A stretch of 64,000 nt of DNA from an uncultured Spirochaetales bacterium (GTDB taxonomy: Bacteria; Spirochaetota; Spirochaetia; Sphaerochaetales; Sphaerochaetaceae): positions 7,220-71,219 of the forward strand of contig CAKQTE010000120.1 of NCBI GenBank assembly GCA_934276485.1, written 5' to 3'. The notes under the pieces were generated by a model that had not been told where the DNA came from, did not search any database, and was given only the letters and a program-made list of their open reading frames with translations. Shown here piece by piece: positions 8,399 to 17,330 of the stretch; within the stretch, counting starts at the first letter, position 1; the number at the start of each line of letters is the position of its first letter. The translations under genes and the position numbers were made by a program.

Positions 8399-9325
8399 TT
8401 AGTTCTCTTCTGGTGCTGGAGCTGGAGACGCGGATCCGGAGCTAGAGCCTGAGCCCAAGAAGCTTGACAGCAATCCACTTACGTCAACGCCGCCAGTGAA
8501 AGTTGTTGCAGCACCAACTAGATTTACATAGTCCTGTGCAGCAGCCGCAACATTTGCAAGAGCCTTCTGACCATCTTCATTCTTCAGTACTTCCTGAAGT
8601 TCTGATTCGCTTAGAGTGTCCGCACCTTCCTTCTGAAGCAAAGTATTGATCAATGTTGCACTTGTTACTTCCTTTGTCTCTCCTGTTTCGTTTCCTGCTT
8701 CATCAAATTTAGGAATTGTTACAGGCTTATCTTCAGGAATAGCATTAGCAACCTTATCCAAAAGTTCTACAGTGCTCTGAAGTCCAATGACATCACCCTT
8801 TGTTATTGTTGCTTCTGATTCTGGTTTATTAGCATCAGCAAGCTTACCAAAACTGTCCTTCATTGAAGTGATGAGTTTATCAAGGTCTTCATTACCAGTT
8901 TCTGCTTTAGCATCCTTCAAGTAATTGTTTACGATAGAGGCTGTTCCACTGATAGCTTCCTTCATTGCCTTCTGTTCTTCTGGAGTTGCTCCCAAATCTG
9001 CAGGAGTTTCCTTTAGAGCTTCAAGCTTCTTCTTGCCTTCTTCTGAAGAGAGGTTCTGAACAAGCTGAACCTTAACATCCTCTGGAATTGCAGAAACAAT
9101 AGAACTAGCTCCAGCTGCTTCCATAAGCTTATGTAGATTAGGATTATCTTCCTTAACCTTTTCACTGGACTGATTTTCGGCTTTGACTTCTACCTCATAG
9201 ACAACAGTACCCATGGAATTCTTTCCCATCTTATCCATGAACTGTACTACATTGTCTAATGTACAAGAGAAACTCAAGAACAAAGTCAGTACAAGGACAA
9301 AAGCCAGTATAACCTTTTTATTCAT
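8399..9325 (-). CDS. Putative lipoprotein, unknown function
   Basis: A 308-residue protein with a lipoprotein signal (hydrophobic core, lipobox LSFSC, Cys21). The mature part is mostly helical and hydrophilic, rich in E, K, A, and contains several repeated 'N-E-D/G-x-x-K-A-L' helices near the end (for example LKNEDGQKALANVAAAA). The C-terminus is a Ser/Gly/Pro-rich tail (SSFLGSGSSSGSASPAPAPEEN). No domain recognised. It is the first gene of a two-gene unit with the outer-membrane barrel protein, so a shared role at the outer membrane is plausible but unproven. A short hairpin CTAAG/CTTAG followed by TTTTT lies in its leader (about 9344-9360) and a 8-bp inverted repeat (TTTGTTGA ... TCAACAAA) lies at 9385-9410 upstream. 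Confidence 0.75.
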   Translation of the reverse strand: MNKKVILAFVLVLTLFLSFSCTLDNVVQFMDKMGKNSMGTVVYEVEVKAENQSSEKVKEDNPNLHKLMEAAGASSIVSAIPEDVKVQLVQNLSSEEGKKKLEALKETPADLGATPEEQKAMKEAISGTASIVNNYLKDAKAETGNEDLDKLITSMKDSFGKLADANKPESEATITKGDVIGLQSTVELLDKVANAIPEDKPVTIPKFDEAGNETGETKEVTSATLINTLLQKEGADTLSESELQEVLKNEDGQKALANVAAAAQDYVNLVGAATTFTGGVDVSGLLSSFLGSGSSSGSASPAPAPEEN

Positions 9326-9384
9326 AACCCCTCCCCAAGGAAAAACTAAGATTCTTCCTTAGATATTTTCTTATCATAACACGC

Positions 9385-9410
9385 TTTGTTGAAATCAATA
9401 TATCAACAAA
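9385..9410. promoter_or_regulatory. Inverted repeat upstream of lipoprotein/barrel genes
   Basis: TTTGTTGA (9385-9392) and TCAACAAA (9403-9410) form a perfect 8-bp inverted repeat with a 10-bp spacer, in the promoter region of the minus-strand lipoprotein gene. It could be an operator half-site pair; the regulator is unknown. Confidence 0.35.
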
Positions 9411-9504
9411 ACCATAAATAGAGCCATATTCTGCCCCACTTATCTATATATTAAACAAATAAATGACAAAAATGGATACATAATTTTTAAAATATTTGTA
9501 TCTA

Positions 9505-9534
9505 TTGAAATAATGTTATCATTTTTGCTATGAT
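9505..9534 (+). promoter_or_regulatory. Promoter of the rpsB operon
   Basis: TTGAAA at 9505-9510, 18-bp spacer, TATGAT at 9529-9534. It gives a leader of about 130 nt before rpsB containing a small hairpin (CGCCC/GGGTG near 9568-9581) and a tandem 28-bp repeat. Confidence 0.65.
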
Positions 9535-9596
9535 TTCCATGTTTGTGTTTTGCACAGACGAATTTCCGCCCGTATGGGTGAGATATAGTGTTGGTA

Positions 9597-9652
9597 GGCA
9601 ATGCATATATATTATATGGATTAGGGCAATGCATATATATTATATGGATTAG
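9597..9652 (+). repeat. Perfect tandem duplication of 28 bp in the rpsB leader
   Basis: The unit GGCAATGCATATATATTATA plus TGGATTAG occurs at 9597-9624 and again, without a mismatch, at 9625-9652, ending 21 bp before the rpsB start codon. Each unit contains an AT-rich core (ATATATTATAT) that could act as a -10 element. It may be a recent duplication that adds a promoter, or a leader element bound by a regulator such as S2 itself. Confidence 0.9.
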
Positions 9653-9673
9653 CCAGCGTAAGGAGTAACTACT

Positions 9674-10531
9674 ATGGCAGTAGTAACAATGAAGAGCCTG
9701 CTAGAGTCAGGCGTACATTTCGGCCATCAGACAAAGAGATGGAATCCAAAGATGGCTCGTTTCATTTTCACAGAAAGAAACGGAATTCACATTATCGACC
9801 TTCAGAAGACCTCTGCATGCATCGTTGAGGCTTATGAAGCAGTTAGAGCACAGGTTCAGAACGGAAAGCAGGTTCTTTTCGTTGGAACAAAGAAGCAAGC
9901 ACAGCAAGCAATCGAAACAGAAGCAAAGAGATGCGGCATGCCTTACATCTCAAACAGATGGCTTGGTGGTATGCTCACAAACTTCGCAACAATCAAGAAA
10001 TCGGTAGCTAAGCTCAAGAAGATTGAGAGAATGGAAGCTGATGGAACATTCGAGTCTCTCACAAAGAAGGAAGTTGCACTTCTAACTAAGGAGAAGGCAA
10101 AGCTCGAGAAGAACCTTGGCGGTATCAAGGACATGAAGGAGCTCCCAGGAGCAATCTTCATCATCGACACAAAGAAGGAAGCTCTTGCAGTTGCAGAAGC
10201 AAAGCGCCTTGGAATCCCAGTAATCGCTGTTGTTGATACAAACTGCGATCCTACAGATATCACATATCCAATCCCAGGTAACGATGATGCTATCAGAGCT
10301 ATTTCCCTATTTGTTGAGATCATTGCAAACGCAGTTATCGATGCAGACAGCGAAGCTGGTATCCAGATCATCGAAAGCCTCAATGACGAAGATGAAGAAG
10401 CAGCAATCAACGCAACTCCTGTTGAAGACAAGGATGAGGAGATTGAGGACTATTCAAACTACGTTCCAGCTGAGGAAAAGGCAGAAGAAGCAGTAGAGGA
10501 AGATGACGAAGAGGATTACTTCACAAAGTAA
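9674..10531 (+). CDS. rpsB: 30S ribosomal protein S2
   Basis: Component of the small ribosomal subunit. Family motifs: MKSLLESGVHFGHQTKRWNP at the N-terminus, NRWLGGMLTNF in the middle and PVIAVVDTNCDPTDITYPIP near residue 190. At 285 residues it is longer than E. coli S2 (about 241), the extra being an acidic C-terminal tail rich in E and D and ending EEDYFTK. Good Shine-Dalgarno (AAGGAG) upstream of ATG 9674. First gene of the translation/isoprenoid/lipid operon that continues with tsf 20 bp downstream. Confidence 0.98.
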   Translation: MAVVTMKSLLESGVHFGHQTKRWNPKMARFIFTERNGIHIIDLQKTSACIVEAYEAVRAQVQNGKQVLFVGTKKQAQQAIETEAKRCGMPYISNRWLGGMLTNFATIKKSVAKLKKIERMEADGTFESLTKKEVALLTKEKAKLEKNLGGIKDMKELPGAIFIIDTKKEALAVAEAKRLGIPVIAVVDTNCDPTDITYPIPGNDDAIRAISLFVEIIANAVIDADSEAGIQIIESLNDEDEEAAINATPVEDKDEEIEDYSNYVPAEEKAEEAVEEDDEEDYFTK

Positions 10532-10551
10532 TCAAAAAGGAGATAAATACT

Positions 10552-11409
10552 ATGGCAGCAATTAGCGCAGCAGATGTAAAGAAGCTCAGAGATCTCACAG
10601 GTGCAGGAATGATGGACTGCAAGAAGGCTCTAACAGAGGCTAACGGAGATTTCGCTGGTGCTGAGAAGATCCTTAAGGAAATGGGTCTTGCAGCAGTTGC
10701 AAAGCGCCAGGACAGAGCTACAGAGAACGGTAGAGTTTTCGTAAAGATCAAGAATGGCAAGGCAGTTTTGCTCTCTCTTTCATGTGAGACAGACTTCGTT
10801 GCTAAGAACGCAGACTTTGCAAAGCTCGGTGATGACCTATGTGATGTAATCATTGAAAAGGGATACACAGAGCCAAACGAAGAGCTAACAGGCATGGTTG
10901 ATGGTCTTATTGCAATCATCAAGGAAAACATGCACCTTGTTAAGTTCGAAGTTATCGACATCCCAGCTAATGGTTATGCAGATGGTTATGTTCACGGTGA
11001 AGGAACAGTTGCAGTTGCAGTAGTTCTTACATCAGACAAGCCAGAGGCATTCGAGAATGCAGAGGTTAAGGAGCTCGCTCACAACCTCGGCCTACATGCA
11101 GCAGCATTCAAGCCACAGTACCTTTCAGACAAGGTTGTTGACAAGGCATATGAAGCTGAGCAGCTCGAAATCTTCCAAAAGCAGGTTGAGACAGATCCAA
11201 AGATGGCATCCAAGCCAGAAAAGGTTAAGGAAGGCATCGTAAGAGGAAAGCTTGGTAAGCTTTACAAGGAAATCTGTTTCCTTGATCAGCCATATGTTAA
11301 GGATGACAGCATCTCAGTTGCACAGGCACTTGCTAACGCTGGTAAGGCTGCAGACGGTGCTAAGCTTGAGCTAACAGCTTATGGCGTATATCAGGCTGGT
11401 GTAAACTAA
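10552..11409 (+). CDS. tsf: Translation elongation factor Ts
   Basis: Nucleotide exchange factor that regenerates EF-Tu-GTP. It carries the TDVGF-like N-terminal UBA-type helix signature VKKLRDLTGAGMMDCKKAL and the core motif SCETDFVAKN at about residues 80-90. Length 285 is normal. AAGGAG precedes ATG 10552. It lies between rpsB and frr; pyrH, often found here in other bacteria, is absent, as in Treponema. Confidence 0.98.
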   Translation: MAAISAADVKKLRDLTGAGMMDCKKALTEANGDFAGAEKILKEMGLAAVAKRQDRATENGRVFVKIKNGKAVLLSLSCETDFVAKNADFAKLGDDLCDVIIEKGYTEPNEELTGMVDGLIAIIKENMHLVKFEVIDIPANGYADGYVHGEGTVAVAVVLTSDKPEAFENAEVKELAHNLGLHAAAFKPQYLSDKVVDKAYEAEQLEIFQKQVETDPKMASKPEKVKEGIVRGKLGKLYKEICFLDQPYVKDDSISVAQALANAGKAADGAKLELTAYGVYQAGVN

Positions 11410-11422
11410 TCGGAGGCAAGAG

Positions 11423-11977
11423 ATGCAGACTGTACTCGCAAACTGCGAAGAGAGAATGAAGAAATGTATAGCTTCCCTCTCTGGCGAATATGCTTCATTG
11501 AGAACAGGAAGAGCTTCTGCTCAACTTTTTGAGAAGATCAAGGTTGATTACTACGGTGCAGAGACTCCACTTTCTCAGATTGCAGCAATCTCAGTTCCAG
11601 AGGCTAGACTCGTTGTAATCCAGCCATGGGACAAAAGTTCTCTTGCAAACATTGAGAAAGCTATCCAGAAGTCAGAGCTTGGACTTAATCCAAACAATGA
11701 TGGAAAGCTAATCAGAGTTAACTTCCCTCCTCTAACACAGGACAGAAGAAAGGAACTTGCAAAGCAATCCAAGTCAACAGCAGAGAATGCTCGTGTTGCA
11801 GTAAGAAACGTTAGACGTGATGCAATGGAAGAGCTCAAGAAGCTACAGAAGGCTTCTGAAATCTCTGAAGATCAGCAGAAGGAAGGAGAGACAAAGATCC
11901 AGAAACTGACTGACAATGCAATTGCTGAGATTGGTAAGCTTGCAGAAGCAAAAGAAAAGGAAATCATGGAAATCTAA
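11423..11977 (+). CDS. frr: Ribosome recycling factor
   Basis: A 184-residue protein of normal length that, with EF-G, splits post-termination ribosomes. Typical motifs are LRTGRASAQLFEKIKVDYYG near residue 27, the conserved VIQPWDKS (about 71-78), IRVNFPPLTQDRRKEL and VAVRNVRRDA. GGAGGC stands 7 bp before ATG 11423. It follows tsf by 13 bp and is followed by uppS after 4 bp, so the set is one operon. Confidence 0.98.
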   Translation: MQTVLANCEERMKKCIASLSGEYASLRTGRASAQLFEKIKVDYYGAETPLSQIAAISVPEARLVVIQPWDKSSLANIEKAIQKSELGLNPNNDGKLIRVNFPPLTQDRRKELAKQSKSTAENARVAVRNVRRDAMEELKKLQKASEISEDQQKEGETKIQKLTDNAIAEIGKLAEAKEKEIMEI

Positions 11978-11981
11978 GACT

Positions 11982-12668
11982 ATGAGTGAGGAATTACAAC
12001 ATCTTGCATTGATTATGGATGGGAATGGACGCTGGGCTCAGATAAGAGGCAAAAAGCGTACAGACGGACACAATCAAGGTGGACTAGCTATCGAAAAAGT
12101 CGTTAAAGGCTGTATCAAGCACGAAATCAAGTTCCTCACTCTATATTGTTTTTCCACAGAAAACTGGAAGAGACCCAAGGAGGAAGTCAATTACCTCATG
12201 GGTCTCTTTACTAAAGAAGTAGTAAAGAAAATTCCTCGTTTTAACGAGATTGGAGTCAAGGTATTGCATCTTGGTTCTCGCTCAGGGCTATCAAAAGAAG
12301 TTCTTTCTTCCCTAGATAAGGCCATGGAAGAAACAAAAAACAACACTACTTTAACAGTTCAACTTGCCATTAATTATGGAGGAAGAGATGAAATTGCTCG
12401 AGCTATAAACAAAGCTTTGGCAAACGGTGTTTCATCTTTTTCACAAGATACGCTATCGTCTTATCTAGATAACCCAGAAGTTCCTGAGCCAGACTTCATT
12501 TGCAGAAGCGCTGGAGAGAAACGACTATCGGGGTTCCTATTGTACCAATCAAACTATGCAGAATTTGGTTTTTATGATAAGCTTTGGCCAGATTGGGATG
12601 AATCAATGATCGACTTGGTTGTTGATGATTTTCACAATCGTAAAAGAAAATTTGGAGATATTTTATGA
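11982..12668 (+). CDS. uppS: Isoprenyl (undecaprenyl) diphosphate synthase
   Basis: Makes the C55 polyprenyl carrier for peptidoglycan precursors by cis-condensation of IPP onto FPP. Signature motifs: LALIMDGNGRWAQIRGK at the N-terminus (catalytic Asp and Asn), a conserved FSTENWKRP, and a C-terminal IPP-binding region ICRSAGEKRLSGFLLYQSNY-type segment followed by the WPDW end. The canonical RTGGE is RSAGE here. I chose ATG 11982, which gives the usual start just before ALIMDGNGRW (228 residues); an upstream start would overlap frr. It overlaps cdsA by 4 bp (ATGA), indicating translational coupling. Confidence 0.95.
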   Translation: MSEELQHLALIMDGNGRWAQIRGKKRTDGHNQGGLAIEKVVKGCIKHEIKFLTLYCFSTENWKRPKEEVNYLMGLFTKEVVKKIPRFNEIGVKVLHLGSRSGLSKEVLSSLDKAMEETKNNTTLTVQLAINYGGRDEIARAINKALANGVSSFSQDTLSSYLDNPEVPEPDFICRSAGEKRLSGFLLYQSNYAEFGFYDKLWPDWDESMIDLVVDDFHNRKRKFGDIL

Positions 12669-13504
12669 AGTCGCTTACAAAGAGGTTATTAACAGCTGCA
12701 GTTGCAATTCCATTGCTAATCATTGTTGCACTTCTACCTCAGCAGAATTATCTAGCGTTCTTCTTCGTCATAGTTTTTGCAGACGTAGTTGGAACATATG
12801 AGATGAAGGAAAATATTCTCTCAAAAATCGGTCATGTTCCTAACTCTGTTTATTTGGGTGTGCTAATGCCAATTGCGCATTACATTCAGCTATCACTTTG
12901 CCCTACTATCAATCTATCAATGTATGCATTTGCAATGGTTGTTGGTATTGCTTGTGCAATCGAGATCTATGCAGGCGCAAAAGATAATTTCAAGGACACG
13001 CTAGGTCGACTTGGAAGAGCAATACTAGCAATCACATACCCTTCTCTATTCGGAATGTTCCTAGTTAAGCTTTGTTTCATGAATAAAGCTAACTGGATGA
13101 TCATATATTTCTTGGCACTTGTATTTGGTACAGATTCATTTGCATATTTTACAGGAATGGCATTTGGAAAGAACAACAAAGGTTTTATCAAGGTCAGCCC
13201 AAATAAGTCTGTAGCAGGCTTTATTGGCGGAATACTTGTTCCAGCAATTGCAGGAGCTGTAACTCCTCTGTTGTTTCCAGATGTATTTGCATATCTTCCA
13301 TGGCAGGGCTTTATCATTGGTGCTGTTACAGCAGTATTTTCCTGCGTAGGAGATTTGATCGAATCATGCTTTAAGCGAGCTTCCGGTGTTAAAGATAGCG
13401 GTGTAATCATCCCTGGACGCGGTGGCATGCTAGACTCTATTGATTCAATCTTGATAGCAATTCCATTCTATTTGGTATTCATGGAATTATTCCTAGGAGC
13501 TTAA
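12665..13504 (+). CDS. cdsA: Phosphatidate cytidylyltransferase (CDP-diacylglycerol synthase)
   Basis: Integral membrane enzyme that converts phosphatidic acid and CTP to CDP-diacylglycerol, the branch point to phospholipids. It is 279 residues with about seven hydrophobic helices. The C-terminal CDP signature is readable as KRASGVKDSGVIIPGRGGML then DSIDS; the usual GHGG is GRGG here. Overlaps the uppS stop by 4 bp and precedes dxr by 1 bp, consistent with coupling in the operon. Confidence 0.95.
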   Translation: MKSLTKRLLTAAVAIPLLIIVALLPQQNYLAFFFVIVFADVVGTYEMKENILSKIGHVPNSVYLGVLMPIAHYIQLSLCPTINLSMYAFAMVVGIACAIEIYAGAKDNFKDTLGRLGRAILAITYPSLFGMFLVKLCFMNKANWMIIYFLALVFGTDSFAYFTGMAFGKNNKGFIKVSPNKSVAGFIGGILVPAIAGAVTPLLFPDVFAYLPWQGFIIGAVTAVFSCVGDLIESCFKRASGVKDSGVIIPGRGGMLDSIDSILIAIPFYLVFMELFLGA

Positions 13505-13505
13505 T

Positions 13506-14582
13506 ATGATCAAGCTCCTTATTCTTGGAGCTACTGGCTCTATTGGAACAACTTGTCTAAACTCATTGAGAAAGAACAATCCTGGAATAGAAATTGTCGC
13601 TATCTCAGCATTTGAAAACAAAGAGAAGCTTGGAGCAATTCAAAGGGAATTCAATATCTCTAAAGCTTCTCTATTCAAGGATAAATCCAACAAAGAAATC
13701 AAAGCATTCATACAAAGCTCTGGCGCAACAATTGTTCTAAATGCGATTGCTGGAGCCGATGGATTGTTTGCAACTCTATGCGCATTAGAGTGCGGTATGG
13801 ATGTAGCGCTTGCAAATAAAGAATCGGTTGTTATGGGTGGAAACTTTCTCTTTGAATATGCTCGAGAGCATAATGCAAAGATAATTCCTGTCGATAGTGA
13901 GCATAGTGCTATTTATAATCTTTTAGCAGAACGAAAAGCATCAAAGCTTTTGATCACAGCATCCGGGGGTCCCTTCATTGATAGAAAAGATACAACGGAT
14001 GTAACTGTTGAAGAAGCTCTGAATCATCCAACATGGAAGATGGGAAAGAAGATTACAATTGACTCATCTACTCTTGCAAACAAAGGGCTTGAGGTAATTG
14101 AGGCATCGTTCTTGTTTGGTTTTGATGCCGACGATATCAAAGTCGTTGTTCATAGACAATCGATTGTACATTCAATGATCCAAACTCCAGAAGGTTCTAT
14201 CTATGCACAGATGTCTCCTCCAGATATGGCACTACCGATTATCTCAGCAATTGCAGATAAGAAAATAAAGCTTGAAGATATCGTAAAGCCTCTTTCTTTT
14301 GATAGCCTTACATTGACATTTGAAAAACCAAATCTTGAGCAATTTCCAATGCTTGAACTAGCATACGAATCACTTAGAAAGAAAGGCTCCTACCCCATTG
14401 CATTCAATGCAGCTAACGAAGTTGCTGTACATGCATTTCTAGATGGTAAGATTTCTTATCCAACTATTTCAAATATCACTAGAAAAGTCCTAGAGCATGA
14501 TTTTTCACGAACTTCCAATTCCTATGATGAGATCATAGAAATGGATAGTCGTGCAAGAGAGCTTGCTATCAAGGAGCTATAA
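13506..14582 (+). CDS. dxr: 1-deoxy-D-xylulose 5-phosphate reductoisomerase
   Basis: Second step of the MEP isoprenoid pathway, converting DXP to MEP with NADPH. N-terminal Rossmann motif GATGSIGTTCLNSL; LANKESVV near residue 100; metal- and substrate-binding region VDSEHSAIYNLL and ITASGGPF; then ASFLFGF and the flexible-loop region VVHRQSIVHSMI. Length 358 is somewhat shorter than E. coli Dxr (398). Its product eventually feeds UppS, encoded two genes upstream, so the operon groups early and late polyprenyl synthesis. Confidence 0.96.
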   Translation: MIKLLILGATGSIGTTCLNSLRKNNPGIEIVAISAFENKEKLGAIQREFNISKASLFKDKSNKEIKAFIQSSGATIVLNAIAGADGLFATLCALECGMDVALANKESVVMGGNFLFEYAREHNAKIIPVDSEHSAIYNLLAERKASKLLITASGGPFIDRKDTTDVTVEEALNHPTWKMGKKITIDSSTLANKGLEVIEASFLFGFDADDIKVVVHRQSIVHSMIQTPEGSIYAQMSPPDMALPIISAIADKKIKLEDIVKPLSFDSLTLTFEKPNLEQFPMLELAYESLRKKGSYPIAFNAANEVAVHAFLDGKISYPTISNITRKVLEHDFSRTSNSYDEIIEMDSRARELAIKEL

Positions 14583-14587
14583 GATAA

Positions 14588-15901
14588 ATGCTTTCAATGG
14601 TTAAATATCTTCCAGTATTATTTGGAATTGGACTCGTGATTTTCTTTCATGAGCTCGGACACTACATTGCTGCAACATTAATGAAAGTCGATGTAGAGGT
14701 ACTATCATTTGGATATGGACCTAAGCTTTTTTCAATACAGGGAAAGAAAACCGAATTCAGGATTTCCTGTATACCATTTGGTGGTTATTGTAAGCTCAAA
14801 GGCTCCTTGGACCTCATTAAAGCACTAAAGGATGAATCAAGATCAATAACAATATCAGAAGAAGGCTCCTACTTTAGCACTACTCCTGTTGTACGTTTCT
14901 TTATATATCTAGCTGGACCTTTGATGAACTTTATTCTTGCAATACTGCTTATCACAATATCAGCATTGATTCCAGTTGAAAGAATATCAAATCCAGCAAT
15001 TGTTACTCCTGCATATCTCTACAGTGATATATTTGGAGATGTCCCAATTCAGAATTCAATTTTGAAGGGAGATTTAGTTGAAAGAAGTGGCAATAAGCCA
15101 ATTCTTGACTACCAGGATCTTGAAAAGTATTTAATTGAAAACGAAGGAAAGATGCTTCCTCTTACAGTCATTAGGGATGGTAAAGAAGTCGATATCGTAC
15201 TCTCTCCTTTAAAGCTCAATGATGAAGAGTATACATTTGGAATAACAAACCTACAGGAACCTATAATTGGAAGAAGCAATAATCCCGTAATTCTTGCTGG
15301 AGACAGAGTCTTGATGGCAAATGGAAAGAAGATTGATTACACTCTCGATCTATATAGCCTAAACACTCCTAATCTTGAGCTTGTAATGCAACGTGGAGAT
15401 AGTACATATACAGTTGAGATTGAAGATGGAAAACTTCCTTTTGCCTGGAAAAGTGACTTAAGAAAATATAGAGCAAACATCAACTACATTACGTATGGTG
15501 TGTCCCGTGCATCAGATTTATTCGTTACAACATTAAAAACGCTTGGCGCCCTTCTAACGCTCCGTATAGATGATGCTAGAGCAGTAATAACTGGGCCTAT
15601 GAAGGCTGCAAGCAAATTCAATCAAATATCTACAATTGCATTTCAAACATCAACAGAAAGTGGTGCACGCACAATTCTATATCTGTTAGCGATTGTTAGC
15701 ATCAGTATCTGTGTTGGAAATGTATTACCAATTCCAACATTTGATGGCGGCCAGATGCTTATAAATGTAGTTGAGATGATAAAAAGAAAACCACTCAGTC
15801 CCAAAAGCTATCTATCGCTCCAAGCTGGTGGTATGATCATTGGTTGGCTAATTGTAATATCAATGTATGCCTTCGATATCAAGAATCAATTATTGCATTA
15901 A
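14588..15901 (+). CDS. rseP: Site-2 membrane metalloprotease RseP
   Basis: Intramembrane zinc protease that cleaves anti-sigma factors or remnant signal peptides. The catalytic HEXXH is HELGH at about residues 20-24 inside the first helix; the second metal site is the NVLPIPTFDGGQML motif near the C-terminus (the usual NxxPxPxxDGG). One to two PDZ-like domains lie between (about residues 140-310). Length 437. Starts 5 bp after dxr with a poor Shine-Dalgarno, suggesting coupling. Its stop codon overlaps the stop of dnaB on the other strand through TTAA at 15898-15901. Confidence 0.95.
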   Translation: MLSMVKYLPVLFGIGLVIFFHELGHYIAATLMKVDVEVLSFGYGPKLFSIQGKKTEFRISCIPFGGYCKLKGSLDLIKALKDESRSITISEEGSYFSTTPVVRFFIYLAGPLMNFILAILLITISALIPVERISNPAIVTPAYLYSDIFGDVPIQNSILKGDLVERSGNKPILDYQDLEKYLIENEGKMLPLTVIRDGKEVDIVLSPLKLNDEEYTFGITNLQEPIIGRSNNPVILAGDRVLMANGKKIDYTLDLYSLNTPNLELVMQRGDSTYTVEIEDGKLPFAWKSDLRKYRANINYITYGVSRASDLFVTTLKTLGALLTLRIDDARAVITGPMKAASKFNQISTIAFQTSTESGARTILYLLAIVSISICVGNVLPIPTFDGGQMLINVVEMIKRKPLSPKSYLSLQAGGMIIGWLIVISMYAFDIKNQLLH

Positions 15902-17325
15902 CGCTTTTTCTCAGGCTGGTCTGGCTTGATGAATTCAGCTTCCTGGGAGACAAGATCCACATAGCTAGTTAGCTCACTGTGGAATCCAATCTTGCACTCT
16001 CCTGTCTCACCATCTCTGTTTTTAGCAACAATCAATTTGGTAACCTGAAGAGTAGCTCTTCCCTCGCTATCCTTAGCGTTCTTCTCTTTCTCTTCTTCTG
16101 TAAGCTTTCTCTTTCTATGCAAGAAACAAACAACATCGGCATCCTGCTCGATAGAACCAGAATCTCTAAGGTTAGAAAGAATTGGTTCTTTCTCTTCTGA
16201 GTCTCTAGATACCTGACAAAGAACAATAAAAGGAACCTTAAGCTCTCTAGCAAGGGACTTCAATCCTTTTGATATCTGGCTAACACGCTCAAATGTAGGC
16301 ATATCTGCCTTAGCATTTGAAAGAGAAATAAGACCAATATAGTCAATTACAACAACATCAATGTTGTGTTCTTTCTTCAAGGATCTAGCCTTACCTCTCA
16401 AGTCTGTAAGAGAAATGTTAGGCACATCTACAATAAACATATTGTCAGACTTGCTATAGAGTCTATCTGCAGACCTATTGAAGTTTTCAAAATCATCGCC
16501 TATGAACTGTGTTGTATTGATTCTAGATGCTGGAACCTTTGAATCCATTGACATAAGTCTTCTTGCAATCTTTTCACCAGGCATTTCAAGGGAAAAGAAA
16601 GCTACTTTCTTGTTGTCATAGATCATGTTAAGCATCATGGAAATAGCAAATGCAGTCTTACCAATGGAAGGACGAGCAGCTATGATTACATAGTCCTCAG
16701 GGGAAAAACCACCATTGTTGTACTTATCCAAAATAGCAAAACCAGATGGAACCTTGTCATCAGGGCTTTCCCCTGTCATTTTCGCAATGACCTTCTGGAA
16801 AGTATCCATGACGATTGAACCAAGAGAATAGTCCTTTGAACTCTCTCCTAGATCCATGTATAGATCTGTTAGATTCTTAGCACCATGATCGAGGGTGTCC
16901 TTGATATCTGCACTTTCATCAAATACAAGGTTTGAAAGTCCATTGGAAATCTTATATAGCTCTCGACGCTGTCTTGTTTCCTTGATCATCTGAGCATATA
17001 GCGAGATATGGGTAACAATCGCATCGGAGTTCGTAAGCTGTGCAATATAACTTGCACCACCTGCTTTGTCGAGAGTGTTTTGCTTTTTTAGATAATCGGT
17101 AAGAGTAAGAATATCAAGACCAAAGTTATTATTTGCACCATTAAGGATATTTGAAATTGCTTCATATATTACCTGGTGATTTGGTCTATAGAAATAATCT
17201 GCACTCTTGATAATCTCAGATACCTCATCAAAGGAATCTGGATTTAAAAGCAGAGACCCAAGAACGGCCTTCTCTGCCTCATCATTATGAGGGAGCATAC
17301 GAATATTGTTCTGGGTCTCTTCCAT
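15898..17325 (-). CDS. dnaB: Replicative DNA helicase DnaB
   Basis: Hexameric helicase that unwinds DNA at the fork. It has an N-terminal DnaB domain (PHNDEAEKAVLGSLLLNPD) and a C-terminal RecA-like domain with Walker A IIAARPSIGKTAFAIS (GKT replaces the usual ARPSMGKT context closely), Walker B VDVVVIDYIGLI, and SNLRDSGSIEQDADVV near residue 400. Length 475, no intein. It ends the minus-strand block rpsF-ssb-rpsR-membrane protein-rplI-dnaB, starting 5 bp after rplI. Confidence 0.97.
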   Translation of the reverse strand: MEETQNNIRMLPHNDEAEKAVLGSLLLNPDSFDEVSEIIKSADYFYRPNHQVIYEAISNILNGANNNFGLDILTLTDYLKKQNTLDKAGGASYIAQLTNSDAIVTHISLYAQMIKETRQRRELYKISNGLSNLVFDESADIKDTLDHGAKNLTDLYMDLGESSKDYSLGSIVMDTFQKVIAKMTGESPDDKVPSGFAILDKYNNGGFSPEDYVIIAARPSIGKTAFAISMMLNMIYDNKKVAFFSLEMPGEKIARRLMSMDSKVPASRINTTQFIGDDFENFNRSADRLYSKSDNMFIVDVPNISLTDLRGKARSLKKEHNIDVVVIDYIGLISLSNAKADMPTFERVSQISKGLKSLARELKVPFIVLCQVSRDSEEKEPILSNLRDSGSIEQDADVVCFLHRKRKLTEEEKEKNAKDSEGRATLQVTKLIVAKNRDGETGECKIGFHSELTSYVDLVSQEAEFIKPDQPEKKR

Positions 17326-17330
17326 ATAAA

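Noticed and set aside
9440..9634. Minus-strand frame upstream of rpsB
   Set aside because: Composed of the rpsB promoter and the tandem repeat; no coding character.
9943..10431. Long minus-strand frame opposite rpsB
   Set aside because: It is the mirror of a highly biased ribosomal protein gene, has no ribosome site or domain, and rpsB itself is certain.
10532..11422. Absence of pyrH between tsf and frr as an anomaly
   Set aside because: Treponema, as I recall, has the same order without pyrH, so it is lineage-typical.
15898..15901. rseP/dnaB overlapping stop codons as special regulation
   Set aside because: The shared TTAA simply provides TAA on both strands in tightly packed convergent genes.
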